This document shows positions 42,639 through 52,334 of a DNA stretch of 64,000 nucleotides, in pieces. Origin of the DNA: Clostridiales bacterium. GTDB lineage: Bacteria > Bacillota > Clostridia > Christensenellales > Aristaeellaceae. A program made the translations under genes and the position numbers. The notes under the pieces are model-generated. The model had not been told where the DNA came from. It saw only the letters and a program-made list of their open reading frames with translations, and made no database searches. The DNA is taken from positions 1-64,000 of the forward strand of contig SFIM01000028.1 in assembly GCA_004556155.1 (NCBI GenBank), in the 5' to 3' direction. Position 1 is the first letter of the stretch; every line of letters begins with the position of its first letter.

Positions 42639-42791
42639 ATGCGTTTTGAGCGATTGACCAGCCCGCAGCACCCGCTCTACAAGCGGGCGATGGCGTTGTA
42701 TGCCGATAGCTTCCCGCCGCATGAGCAGCGCGAGAACGCTTCGCAGCTGCGCATTCTGGGCGACGAAGCCTACCGTTTTAACCTGATTTAA
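42639..42791 (+). pseudogene. Truncated GNAT acetyltransferase (N-terminal 50 residues)
   Basis: An ATG frame (MRFERLTSPQHPLYKRAMAL, then YADSFPPHEQRE and a final AYRFNLI) resembles the first third of a GNAT N-acetyltransferase and stops at 42791. The acetyl-CoA-binding part is absent. A ribosome site (GGAGGCG) is present and the gene follows mntP by 19 bases, so it may still be translated. It could be a decaying gene or a short independent peptide; decay is more likely. Confidence 0.6.
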
Positions 42792-42792
42792 G

Positions 42793-42831
42793 CAGCGGCG
42801 CTTCCTGTTTTCGAGGAAGCGCCGCTGTTTT
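42793..42831. terminator. Bidirectional terminator (mntP / deoR-type gene)
   Basis: Stem CAGCGGCGCTTCCT / AGGAAGCGCCGCTG with a 7-base loop, followed by TTTT on the plus strand. It sits between convergent genes and can serve both. Confidence 0.88.
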
Positions 42832-42840
42832 ATGCTTGTT

Positions 42841-43581
42841 TTATTTCCGGTTCCTGCCGATCATTTCCCGCCAGGCGGCGGGCAGGGGCTCGTCGCAGAT
42901 CACCTCGTCCACATCGGCCAGGCTGCCGTAGGTGTAAAAATACTCGCGCCCGATCTTGTGCGAGGGCACCATGAACACAATCTTGCGCGCGTGCTGAGCC
43001 ATCATGCGGCGCACCTCGATTTCCTCAATGCAGGAGCCGCAGATGCGCCCGTCCATGGTGACGCCCCGGCAGGAGAAAAACATGGCGTCCGCCACCACGT
43101 TGCGCAGCAGCGGCTCGGTGTGGCTGCCCACCATGGAGTAGGAATTGTCCATCACCGCGCCGCCCGTCACCATGGTGCGGATGTGCCGCTCGCTCAGCGC
43201 CAGCGCGGTTTTCAGGCCCGATGTGATGGCCAGCAGGTCGGTGTGCTGCGGCAGGTAAGGCACCATATAGCTGCAGGTGGTGGAGGGATCCAGCAGGATC
43301 ACATCGCCCGGATGCACCAGCTCCGCCGCGCGCGCGCCGATGATGTTTTTGATATCCGGGGCTTCGTTTTCGCGGATCAGGCGCGGCACGTCGCGGTTGT
43401 TGGCGGCCAGGATCGCGCCGCCGCGGATGCGGCGGATCAGCCCCTCCTTTTGCAGGGCGGCCAGATCGCGCCGCAGCGTGGATTCGCTGATATACAGGGC
43501 CTTGGACAGGGTGTGAATGGACACCGCCTGCCCGTCCTTGAGCATCTCCATGATACCGTCCAGCCGTTCAACGCCCAGCAT
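42841..43581 (-). CDS. DeoR-family transcriptional regulator
   Basis: A 246-residue regulator. The N-terminal HTH (about 5-60) reads VSIHTLSKALYISESTLRRD then LIRRIRGGAIL, and the C-terminal DeoR sensor domain reads PGDVILLDPSTTCSYMVPYL. The family usually senses phosphorylated sugars. The start at 43581 has GGAGG eight bases upstream. It is divergent from a sulfatase gene, which is its likeliest target, so control of sulfated-glycan use is inferred. Confidence 0.9.
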   Translation of the reverse strand: MLGVERLDGIMEMLKDGQAVSIHTLSKALYISESTLRRDLAALQKEGLIRRIRGGAILAANNRDVPRLIRENEAPDIKNIIGARAAELVHPGDVILLDPSTTCSYMVPYLPQHTDLLAITSGLKTALALSERHIRTMVTGGAVMDNSYSMVGSHTEPLLRNVVADAMFFSCRGVTMDGRICGSCIEEIEVRRMMAQHARKIVFMVPSHKIGREYFYTYGSLADVDEVICDEPLPAAWREMIGRNRK

Positions 43582-43806
43582 GCGCGCCGCCTCCCTTATA
43601 CCTATTATGCAATAATTATATAAAAAAACGGACGGTATGGCAATGCTTTGCGCAAATTCTGTCATATGCTGCGCACTTCTGGCGTATTTTTCGCGCATTG
43701 TGAAATATGCTGGGCAATCGCCGCGCGCGCCTTGCAGCCAGGGCCTGGAAGGCGTATACTGAACATGTATTGTTGTACGGAACATACTTTGGAGGAATAC
43801 GTCATC
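43582..43806 (+). promoter_or_regulatory. Divergent control region of the DeoR regulator and sulfatase
   Basis: A sulfatase promoter TTGCAG (43732-43737) / TATACT (43755-43760) with a 17-base spacer. Upstream lie three similar direct repeats: CAATGCTTTGCGCA (43641), CATATGCTGCGCAC (43663) and AAATATGCTGGGCAAT (43703). These are candidate DeoR binding sites. GAACATGTATTG and GGAACATACT flank the expected transcription start. Confidence 0.6.
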
Positions 43807-45282
43807 ATGAAAAAACAGCCAAATGTGATCATTCTTCTGACGGACGACCAGCGCGCGGGCACCATCCACGCCCTGGGCAACGACGTCATTCAAACCCCCC
43901 ATATGGACGAGCTGGTGCGCCGCGGCACCTCCTTCACCCGCGCGCACATTCCCGGCGGCACGCTGGGCGCGGTGTGCATGCCCAGCCGCGCCATGCTCAA
44001 TTCTGGCCGCACGCTGTTCCACCTGTCGGGCGAGGGGCAGGATATCCCCGCCGAGCACATCACCCTGGGCGAGTGCCTGCGCGGCGCGGGCTATCATACC
44101 CACGGCGTGGGCAAGTGGCATAACGGCCCGGATTCCTATGCGCGCTCCTTCTCCAGCGGGGCGGATATCTTCTTTGGCGGCATGTGGGATCACTGGAACG
44201 TGCCGGTGTGCGATTATAACCCCAACGGCCAGTACGAGCACCGCATTCACTTTACGCCCAACTTCTCGGCCTCGGGCGCAAGCATGCTGGTGCGCGCCGA
44301 CCGCATCAACGCGGGCGTGCACTCCACTGATCTATTCTCGGGCGACGCGGTGCGCTTCATCCAAAGCTATAACGAGGAAAAGCCCTTCTTCCTGTACCTG
44401 TCCTTCCTGGCCCCGCATGATCCCCGCACCATGCCGGAGGAGTTTAAGCACATGTACAAGGCGGAGGATATTCCCCTGCCGGATAACTTTGCCGCCATGC
44501 CCGTGGTCAATTGCGGCTGGTCGGCGCGCGGCCGCGACGAGACCATCGAGGCCTATCCGCGCGATCCCATGAAGGTGCGCCAGCACATTGCCGATTATTA
44601 CGCCATGATCAGCCACATCGATTACCGCATCGGCGAGGTGATGGACGCGGTGCGCGAGAAGGGCCTGCTGGAGGATACCATCGTGGTGCTGATGGGCGAT
44701 AACGGCCTGGCCATCGGCCAGCACGGCCTGATGGGCAAGCAGAACATCTATGAGCACAGCGTGGGCGTGCCGCTGGTGATGGCCGGCCCCGGCATCCCCC
44801 AGAACGAGCGCCGCGAGCAGCTGTGCTATCTGCTGGATGTATACCCGACGCTGTGCGAGCTGTGCGGGGTGGAAATTCCCGCCTCCGTCGAGGGCAAGAG
44901 CCTGCTGCCCGTGCTGCAAAATGCCGATGCGCGCGTGCGCGAAGAGCTGTACCTGGCCTTCCAGGCACGCATCCGCGGCGTGATGGACGAGCGCTTTAAG
45001 CTGCTGGAATACCGCACGGAAAACCTGAAGCTGACGCAGCTGTTTGACCTGCAAAACGACCCGTGGGAGAAGAACAACTGCTTCGACCTGGCAGGCTATG
45101 AGGAGATCACCGCGCGCCTGCGCGAGCGCCTGCTGGCTCTGCGCGACGAGTGGGACGATGCGAAAAGCAAGCACGGCAGCGTTTATTGGCAGGCCTGGGA
45201 AAACTATGAGAAGGCCGTGGTGGTCAATCCCAGCCGTCCCACGGGCAGCGACCCGGCCAAGCAGCTGGCGCTGTCCAAGTAA
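43807..45282 (+). CDS. Sulfatase (Cys-type arylsulfatase/choline-sulfatase family)
   Basis: A 491-residue sulfatase. The C-x-P-x-R signature AVCMPSRAMLNSGR places the formylglycine precursor at Cys57. Metal-binding Asp13 and Asp14 lie in VIILLTDDQ, with a second metal site near VVLMGDNGLAIGQHGLMGK. No signal peptide is seen, so it acts inside the cell on imported sulfate esters. Anaerobes need a radical-SAM maturase (anSME) or equivalent, and none is encoded in this window. The ATG at 43807 lies 11 bases after GGAGG. It is divergent from a DeoR regulator and ends at its own terminator. Confidence 0.92.
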   Translation: MKKQPNVIILLTDDQRAGTIHALGNDVIQTPHMDELVRRGTSFTRAHIPGGTLGAVCMPSRAMLNSGRTLFHLSGEGQDIPAEHITLGECLRGAGYHTHGVGKWHNGPDSYARSFSSGADIFFGGMWDHWNVPVCDYNPNGQYEHRIHFTPNFSASGASMLVRADRINAGVHSTDLFSGDAVRFIQSYNEEKPFFLYLSFLAPHDPRTMPEEFKHMYKAEDIPLPDNFAAMPVVNCGWSARGRDETIEAYPRDPMKVRQHIADYYAMISHIDYRIGEVMDAVREKGLLEDTIVVLMGDNGLAIGQHGLMGKQNIYEHSVGVPLVMAGPGIPQNERREQLCYLLDVYPTLCELCGVEIPASVEGKSLLPVLQNADARVREELYLAFQARIRGVMDERFKLLEYRTENLKLTQLFDLQNDPWEKNNCFDLAGYEEITARLRERLLALRDEWDDAKSKHGSVYWQAWENYEKAVVVNPSRPTGSDPAKQLALSK

Positions 45283-45304
45283 AGGGTGAATAATCAATAT
45301 CACG

Positions 45305-45336
45305 AGGCGGAGCTTCTATGGAGGCTCCGCCTTTTT
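45305..45336 (+). terminator. Terminator of the sulfatase gene
   Basis: Stem AGGCGGAGC / GCTCCGCCT with a 10-base loop, followed by a run of T, 22 bases after the stop. Confidence 0.88.
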
Positions 45337-45443
45337 GCATACGGTGAACATTCTTGGTACCGGCAGAGGAATGGGTCAGCGCGATTGACAGCGCCAATGC
45401 CAAATGGTATGCTTTGGGGGAAAAGCTGTTTGGAGTGATGGAG

Positions 45444-45929
45444 ATGACGATTCAGGAAATAGAGAAATATATAAAAACGCATGATTATTTGGTGTTTAAG
45501 TACCAATCGGAATACTACTCGCTTGTAAAAAAGTCTTCTCTGCTGGGCGCTTCATATTGCTTGATTGCCACGGATGGCGGGCAGCAGCAGCGCAATTCGC
45601 TTGAAGCATTGTGCGGGCAGGCACGCATCAGCGGCACGTTGCTGGGCGAAGCCATCAAACAGGCTGAAATTCCAGAGGCGGATGATCCAGCCTGGCAAAC
45701 CTATGAGGCCATCCGGCATTGCGCCATCGTGCATGGTAGCGAGATTCATTTTTTCTACCATCAAAGAGAATATTGGATCGCCCATGCGCCTGAGGGCTTC
45801 TCGCATTTGAGCGATGATTTGGGCAACACGCAGATGTTCAGCTCCTGCAGCGATCTGTTTGAACGTGCCCGCATTGAGGGAAAGCCGCTGAAAGAGATAT
45901 GGGAAGATGTAATGATTGACGCTTATTAA
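45444..45929 (+). CDS. Hypothetical cytoplasmic protein
   Basis: A 161-residue protein (MTIQEIEKYIKTHDYLVFKY...) that I do not recognise. It has no signal peptide or membrane segment and is rich in aromatic residues (HGSEIHFFYHQREYWIAHAP). Codon use is more AT-rich than its neighbours, suggesting recent arrival. The ATG at 45444 lies eight bases after GGAG. A promoter TTGACA (45385-45390) / TATGCT (45408-45413), spacer 17, precedes it. The same frame is open back to 45354 with protein-like sequence (EEWVSAIDSANAKWYALGEK), perhaps the remnant of an upstream gene. Confidence 0.65.
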   Translation: MTIQEIEKYIKTHDYLVFKYQSEYYSLVKKSSLLGASYCLIATDGGQQQRNSLEALCGQARISGTLLGEAIKQAEIPEADDPAWQTYEAIRHCAIVHGSEIHFFYHQREYWIAHAPEGFSHLSDDLGNTQMFSSCSDLFERARIEGKPLKEIWEDVMIDAY

Positions 45930-45958
45930 CCGCTGCTGAAGCAGACGATAACGGCTTT

Positions 45959-46780
45959 TTACAGCACCATCGCGTCCAGCGGCGAATCGCCGCGATACAC
46001 GCACTGCGCGTCCGTCAGCGCGGCGGCCACGCGGGTGACGCAGCCGTCCAGCGCGTCGGCGCACAGCAGCCCGCCGGGGCAGGGGCGCAGGCACGCGGGC
46101 AGTCCGCAGGGCAGGCAGCGCGCCACGCGGCCGTCGGGGCGCAGCAGCAGCAGCTTGCCCAGCACGCCGCATACGATCATGCCGTCGGGGTGAATCAGCA
46201 GCGCGCCCGGCAGCCCTTCCCAGCAGCCCAGGGCGCTGACCACCCCGTGGATGGAAATGCGAAACAGCCGCGATTGCAGCCGCCCCTCGTCCACCGCGCA
46301 CAGGGCGAGCAGCTCGGCCCCGGCAAAGGCCGCCGCGCTGACCACGCCGGGCAGGGGCAGGCTGCGTATCAGCGTCAGCTCCCGCGCGCGATATACCAGC
46401 ACCGCGCCCGCCGCGCCGCCCGCCACAGCCAGCATGCGCCGGCAGGGGCTTAGTGCCAGATCGCGCGGGTAGCATCCCGCCTGGGCGCACAGCAGCAGCC
46501 GTCCCGTGCGCGGGCATAGCAGGCTGATGCTGTCCGCATCGCTGCTCAGGCAATACAGCGCGCCCGGCAGCGCGCACATGCGCCGCGCCCCCGGCGGCAG
46601 CGGATACCGCTCCAGCGCCGCGCCCGTATCGGCGGCATAGACCGCCGCCTGCTGCGCCTGCGCGCATACCAGCGTATTCCCACACGCGCACAGGGATAAC
46701 GGCTGGGCGCAAAGCCGCCGCTCCCCATCCGCGCCGCTGCGAATCAGCCCCGCGCCCTCATCGGCAATCCATAACGCCAT
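45959..46780 (-). CDS. Cys-rich beta-propeller-like hypothetical protein
   Basis: A 273-residue protein without a signal peptide. Repeats of about 40 residues with alternating hydrophobic strands (YAADTGAALERYPLPPGARR; LALSPCRRMLAVAGGAAGAV; VYRARELTLIRSLPLPGVVS) suggest a WD40/YncE-type beta-propeller. It is very rich in cysteine (around 20 residues), unusual for such folds. The ribosome site is AGAGGGGGTG. It is convergent with the preceding gene. Function unknown; it could be a regulatory or protein-contact scaffold. Confidence 0.65.
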   Translation of the reverse strand: MALWIADEGAGLIRSGADGERRLCAQPLSLCACGNTLVCAQAQQAAVYAADTGAALERYPLPPGARRMCALPGALYCLSSDADSISLLCPRTGRLLLCAQAGCYPRDLALSPCRRMLAVAGGAAGAVLVYRARELTLIRSLPLPGVVSAAAFAGAELLALCAVDEGRLQSRLFRISIHGVVSALGCWEGLPGALLIHPDGMIVCGVLGKLLLLRPDGRVARCLPCGLPACLRPCPGGLLCADALDGCVTRVAAALTDAQCVYRGDSPLDAMVL

Positions 46781-46836
46781 GCGCGCACCCCCTCTTGTTC
46801 ATTAGGTATGACGCGGGGCGCGGGAAGGTGAAGAAG

Positions 46837-47000
46837 CCGCAGAAAGTCAGCTAAAGCAGACTTTCTGCGGGAACGTCATTTTCTTGTGAGCCTGCGGCTC
46901 ACGGGCAGAAAATGACATAGGAAGCAGCCTGACGGCTGCTCCTCGCACCGCGCATGTCGCTGCTGCGGATTACATATGAAGGGGCTGCGGCCCCTTCATG
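46837..47000. repeat. Cluster of four tandem hairpins
   Basis: In a gene-free gap (46781-47080) four hairpins follow each other. CCGCAGAAAGTC / GACTTTCTGCGG (46837-46870). GTCATTTTCT / AGAAAATGAC (46875-46916) with an inner GTGAGCC / GGCTCAC. GCAGCC / GGCTGC (46924-46939). ATGAAGGGGC / GCCCCTTCAT (46976-46999). No U-run follows, so they are not simple terminators. They share no sequence with the main repeat family. They may be a structured RNA or another repeat type. Confidence 0.6.
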
Positions 47001-47038
47001 CATCCCAGGAACTTTAATGAGACTTTTTTGACAGCCTG

Positions 47039-47064
47039 AAAAAGCCGCCCAAGGCGGCTTTCAT
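47039..47064 (-). terminator. Terminator of the YhhN-family gene
   Basis: Stem AAAGCCGCC / GGCGGCTTT with a 3-base loop, followed by T residues on the minus strand, 17 bases past the stop. Confidence 0.85.
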
Positions 47065-47080
47065 TGATTTTTATCGGTTT

Positions 47081-47707
47081 TTATATGATCAGCGCCAGCG
47101 CCAGCAGGAACTGCCCCGTAAAGTACGCGCCCAGGCTGATGTTATCCAGCCGGCGGCTTCTATGCTCCATCATGCCCAGGTAGGCCAGCGTCGCGTCCGA
47201 GAAGGCAAACAGCGCCGCCCCCGCCAGGAACATCGGGCGCTGCGCGGCGGCCAGCGCGACCATTACGCACAGCACCGTGGCATAGGCATAGGCGGGGAAG
47301 AAGCGCTTGGGATTTACCCGCGTGCGGAAGCGGCTGAACAGCCAGGTGGCCAGCAGGATCAGCGCGATAAACAGCGCCAGGCTGCCCCAGCCGGGGCGAT
47401 TCATCATGCAAAACGCAATGATATACAGCAGGTGCCCCACCGCAAATACCGCGCCGCCCACCATGAACCGAACGCACAGCAGGCCGTCGGCCAGCATGCA
47501 GGCGATCAGCCCGGCGGTCATCACCCAGTTGGAGGGCAGGCCGCTGCGCGCCGCGCCCAGCACGCCCACCAGCACCGCCATGCCCGTGGCGGCGCATTTG
47601 CAGGCAATGGTCAGCGCCTTGCGCCGCTTGGGCTGACGCTTGAGGTGCTGAAACGCCCCGTAGAAGCCGATCATGGCAATGAACGCCGCGCAGATGACAT
47701 AATACAT
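47081..47707 (-). CDS. YhhN-family membrane protein (lysoplasmalogenase-like)
   Basis: A 208-residue integral membrane protein with about eight hydrophobic segments (MYYVICAAFIAMIGFYGAFQ to FTGQFLLALALII). Family hallmarks are the loop around GLIACMLADGLLCVRFMVGG and a conserved Asp in ALFAFSDATLAYLGM. Some family members hydrolyse lysoplasmalogen, and plasmalogens are common in anaerobic Clostridia. It is monocistronic and divergent from glgB. Activity is inferred from the family only. Confidence 0.82.
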   Translation of the reverse strand: MYYVICAAFIAMIGFYGAFQHLKRQPKRRKALTIACKCAATGMAVLVGVLGAARSGLPSNWVMTAGLIACMLADGLLCVRFMVGGAVFAVGHLLYIIAFCMMNRPGWGSLALFIALILLATWLFSRFRTRVNPKRFFPAYAYATVLCVMVALAAAQRPMFLAGAALFAFSDATLAYLGMMEHRSRRLDNISLGAYFTGQFLLALALII

Positions 47708-47888
47708 GCTGTTATCCTCGCTTTTTTGTGTAGACAGGCAAATTGTTCTACTTCATTTTACACAGAACAGGCGCGCTTGTCCACACAATTTTGCGGCCTC
47801 TTCTGCGCAACTTTGCATCTTCCATTTTTCGCTTTGGTCTGGTATGATATAGATACGGACAAAAATCAACCGAAAAGGAGGGCGCAGC

Positions 47889-49853
<1,965 letters not shown>

Positions 49854-49868
49854 TAATTGCGGATTTGC

Positions 49869-49898
49869 TTGCCATACTTGGCATGGTTATGATATAAT
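49869..49898 (+). promoter_or_regulatory. Promoter of yajC
   Basis: TTGCCA (49869-49874) and TATAAT (49893-49898), spacer 18 bases, starting right after glgB. Confidence 0.78.
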
Positions 49899-49941
49899 CT
49901 GTAATCAGCGATCTATCCTACGCTTGAAAGGAGCTTTCTCA

Positions 49942-50379
49942 ATGAAATCCAAGCTGTCCCGCATCGCTGCCTTCGTTATGTGCCTGCTGCTCACCCTGTC
50001 CGTGGCCGCCTTCGCCCTGGCCGAAACCACCGGCGATGCCGCCGCTGCCGCCGGCGCCGCCAATCCGGAGGTGAGCCCCGTCGCCGCCCTGCTGTCCACC
50101 TTTGTGCCCATGGTGCTGATCGTGGTGGTTTTCTGGCTGTTCCTGATCCGTCCCCAGCGCAAAAAGGATAAGAAGATCAAGGAAATGCTGGCTGCCCTGA
50201 AGGTTGGCGACCGCGTGTGCACCATCGGCGGCATCTACGGCACCATCACCAACATCCGCGATGAAAACACCATCACGCTGGCCGTTGGCCCGCAGGACGT
50301 GCCCGTTGTGTTCGCCCGCTGGGCCATCCGCAACGTGGAAGAAATCACGGTGGAAAACGATACCGAAGTGCTGGCTTAA
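49942..50379 (+). CDS. yajC: Preprotein translocase accessory subunit YajC, with N-terminal extension
   Basis: A 145-residue protein. The YajC core (about 55-145) has one membrane helix (FVPMVLIVVVFWLFLIRPQR), the KKDKKIKEMLAALKVGDRV motif and a VGPQDVPVVFARWAI strand region. Ahead of it is an extra segment of about 50 residues: a signal-peptide-like stretch (KLSRIAAFVMCLLLTLSVAA) and an Ala-rich linker, which standard YajC of about 90-110 residues lacks. YajC associates with SecDF at the translocon. The start at 49942 follows AAAGGAGC. No secD or secF is adjacent. Confidence 0.88.
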   Translation: MKSKLSRIAAFVMCLLLTLSVAAFALAETTGDAAAAAGAANPEVSPVAALLSTFVPMVLIVVVFWLFLIRPQRKKDKKIKEMLAALKVGDRVCTIGGIYGTITNIRDENTITLAVGPQDVPVVFARWAIRNVEEITVENDTEVLA

Positions 50380-50392
50380 ACGCAGCAGTATC

Positions 50393-50430
50393 AAAGACCG
50401 ACCAAGCATTCTGTTGGCCGGTCTTTTTTT
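50393..50430 (+). terminator. Terminator of yajC
   Basis: Stem AAAGACCGACCA / TGGCCGGTCTTT (one mismatch), followed by seven T. Confidence 0.88.
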
Positions 50431-50489
50431 GCGCGCAGCTGCACCTTTTTCGGTTTTCCGCGCGTCTATGGATAAAGGGGGTGGGAGAT

Positions 50490-51488
50490 ATGCGCAATCG
50501 CGTGGCGGCCTGGGCGCTGGCGCTGATCTGCCTGCTGGCCGCGGGCGCGGCGCGGGCGGAAGCCGTTTGGGTGCGGGAGGATTGGCAGCAGCTTACGGGC
50601 GAGTACGACTGCGGCGGCGTGCGGCTATCGGTGGACGCGCGGGCGATGATCCTGCCCGCGGGCGCGACGGTGCAAAGCTATCGCGCGCCGAGGCTGAGCC
50701 GGGCGCGGCTGATTGCCTTAGGCGAGGCCATCGATTGGGCGGCGCTTGGCCTGGATACCGCGCAGGGCAGCTGGCGCAATCCCACCGCAGGCTTTCCCGA
50801 ATACGCCTTTTTCGCACGCAGCGGGTATCCATACGCCGCCGTCGGCGCGCCCGGCTCGGTGCAGCTGGCGCTGTGTCCGCCGGAGCAATACGGCACGGAC
50901 GGGGTGAATCTGTACGCGGCCGGGCTGTATGATTTTGCGCAGGATCCGGTGGCCGCGCAGGCCGGGCTGGCGGCGCGCGTCTGCAAGCTGCAATTGGGCG
51001 ACGCGGTGCGCGTGCGCATCATGCCAAGCGGCGCGGCGGACGCCTGGTATCCCGTGTATGTGAACGGCCTGCGCCTGTACGCGGGTGTTGAAATGGGCAG
51101 CGACCCCGGCAATACCCGCGAGGTCTGGTTCAGCAGCCTGCGCGTCACGGTGGATCCCGCGGGCAGGCTGATCGCCCTGGATGGCCCGCTGCTGGACGCG
51201 GCGGCGATGACCCCGATTACGCCTGCGGCCGCGCCCATTGCCGCTGCGGACGTTATCCCGCTGCTTCAGCAGCGCTACGCGGCGTGGCCGGGCGAAGGGC
51301 TGGCCAGCGTGACCGTATACGAAATTGCCCTGGAATATGCCCTGACCAGCAAAAACACGTCCTCCGCCGCCAAGCAGGGCTTCACCCTGCGCCCCGTATG
51401 GGCCGTGCGTGTGCTGGTGCGCTACCACGACGGCTTTGAAATCATGACCCATGTGCTGCTGGACGCAGCGACCGGGCAGGCTTTGTAA
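50490..51488 (+). CDS. Secreted hypothetical protein with PepSY-like C-terminus
   Basis: A 332-residue exported protein. Signal peptide about 1-24 (RNRVAAWALALICLLAAGAA). The middle is a beta-rich domain of unknown family (YPVYVNGLRLYAGVEMGSDP), and the C-terminal 100 residues (VIPLLQQRYAAWPGEGLASV, then RPVWAVRVLVRYHDG) resemble PepSY/YcdB-type modules that bind or inhibit wall enzymes. The start at 50490 is the first ATG after GGGGGTGGGAG. It stands alone between two housekeeping genes. I do not recognise the family. Confidence 0.7.
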   Translation: MRNRVAAWALALICLLAAGAARAEAVWVREDWQQLTGEYDCGGVRLSVDARAMILPAGATVQSYRAPRLSRARLIALGEAIDWAALGLDTAQGSWRNPTAGFPEYAFFARSGYPYAAVGAPGSVQLALCPPEQYGTDGVNLYAAGLYDFAQDPVAAQAGLAARVCKLQLGDAVRVRIMPSGAADAWYPVYVNGLRLYAGVEMGSDPGNTREVWFSSLRVTVDPAGRLIALDGPLLDAAAMTPITPAAAPIAAADVIPLLQQRYAAWPGEGLASVTVYEIALEYALTSKNTSSAAKQGFTLRPVWAVRVLVRYHDGFEIMTHVLLDAATGQAL

Positions 51489-51535
51489 AAATCAGCCTTT
51501 ACCGGCAGGCAAACGGCTTTGCGCGTTTTTTACCC

Positions 51536-51564
51536 TTGCAATATGGTCAAAACTGTGCTATACT
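51536..51564 (+). promoter_or_regulatory. Promoter of rpmE
   Basis: TTGCAA (51536-51541) and TATACT (51559-51564), spacer 17 bases, 65 bases before the L31 start. Confidence 0.8.
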
Positions 51565-51628
51565 TCCCTTTGTGGCTCATGGTTGCGCGCCATGAATCCC
51601 ATAAGCATGCGCAGAAGAGGTGAAAATC

Positions 51629-51838
51629 ATGAAGGAAGGCATCCATCCCAAGTACGGCGAAGCAGTCGTCCGCTGCGTATGCGGCGAGACCTTCACCACC
51701 GGCTCTACCAAGAAGGAGCTGAAGGTTGAAATCTGCTCCAAGTGCCACCCGTTCTTCACCGGCAAGCAGAAGCTGGTAGACAGCGGCGGCCGCGTGGACA
51801 AGTTCAAGAAGCGCTACGGCGATCTGCTCAACAAGTAA
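51629..51838 (+). CDS. rpmE: 50S ribosomal protein bL31 (zinc-binding form)
   Basis: A 69-residue protein (MKEGIHPKYGEAVVRCVCGE...) with the zinc ligand pattern C-x-C ... C-x-x-C (RCVCG and ICSKC), the C+ paralogue type. It bridges the ribosomal subunits at the central protuberance. The start at 51629 follows AAGAGGTG; an in-frame GTG three codons earlier overlaps the ribosome site. A terminator follows. Confidence 0.96.
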   Translation: MKEGIHPKYGEAVVRCVCGETFTTGSTKKELKVEICSKCHPFFTGKQKLVDSGGRVDKFKKRYGDLLNK

Positions 51839-51854
51839 TCGCTGCGGCATAAAT

Positions 51855-51886
51855 AGGCGATATCAGCACGATATCGCCTGTTTTTT
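51855..51886 (+). terminator. Terminator of rpmE
   Basis: Stem AGGCGATATC / GATATCGCCT with a 5-base loop, followed by a G and six T. Confidence 0.9.
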
Positions 51887-51953
51887 ATTTAACCGTTGCG
51901 CTTTGGCGCGTTTTGCGCTATACTCGCCAAAAACACGCATGGGAGGTGGGGCC

Positions 51954-52334
51954 ATGCAGCCCACGATTTTGGCCTTTCGGCTTTCGGATGAACGCCTGCA
52001 CACGCTGCGAGCCGTGGCGAGCGCGCAAGGGCTTGCGATCATCGCCGTGCCGCCGTCGGATTTTAGCCAGACGCTGGGCGCGCTGTGCGCCCTGGATGCG
52101 CGCAATCCGCTGGCTGCGCCCTGCGATTTTGCGGGCGAAATGCTGGTGATGGCCGGGCTGAGCGACGCGCAGAGCGATCGTCTGCTGGCCGCGCTGCGGC
52201 TGTGCTTACAGCCCAATATTGCGCTCAAGGCGGTGCTGACGCCCGCCAATCGCCGCTGGACGGCGGCGTATCTGTATCAGGAGCTATGCATGGAGCACGC
52301 GGCGCTGCGCGCCGGGAAGGGAACGAGAGGATGA
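51954..52334 (+). CDS. DUF3783 domain protein
   Basis: A 126-residue cytoplasmic protein. The C-terminal pattern LRLCLQPNIALKAVLTPANR then RWTAAYLYQELCMEHAAL matches the DUF3783 family of Clostridia, whose function is unknown. The ATG at 51954 follows GGGAGGTGGGG. Its stop overlaps the ATG of the next gene (ATGA, 52331-52334), so the two are translationally coupled. Confidence 0.8.
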   Translation: MQPTILAFRLSDERLHTLRAVASAQGLAIIAVPPSDFSQTLGALCALDARNPLAAPCDFAGEMLVMAGLSDAQSDRLLAALRLCLQPNIALKAVLTPANRRWTAAYLYQELCMEHAALRAGKGTRG

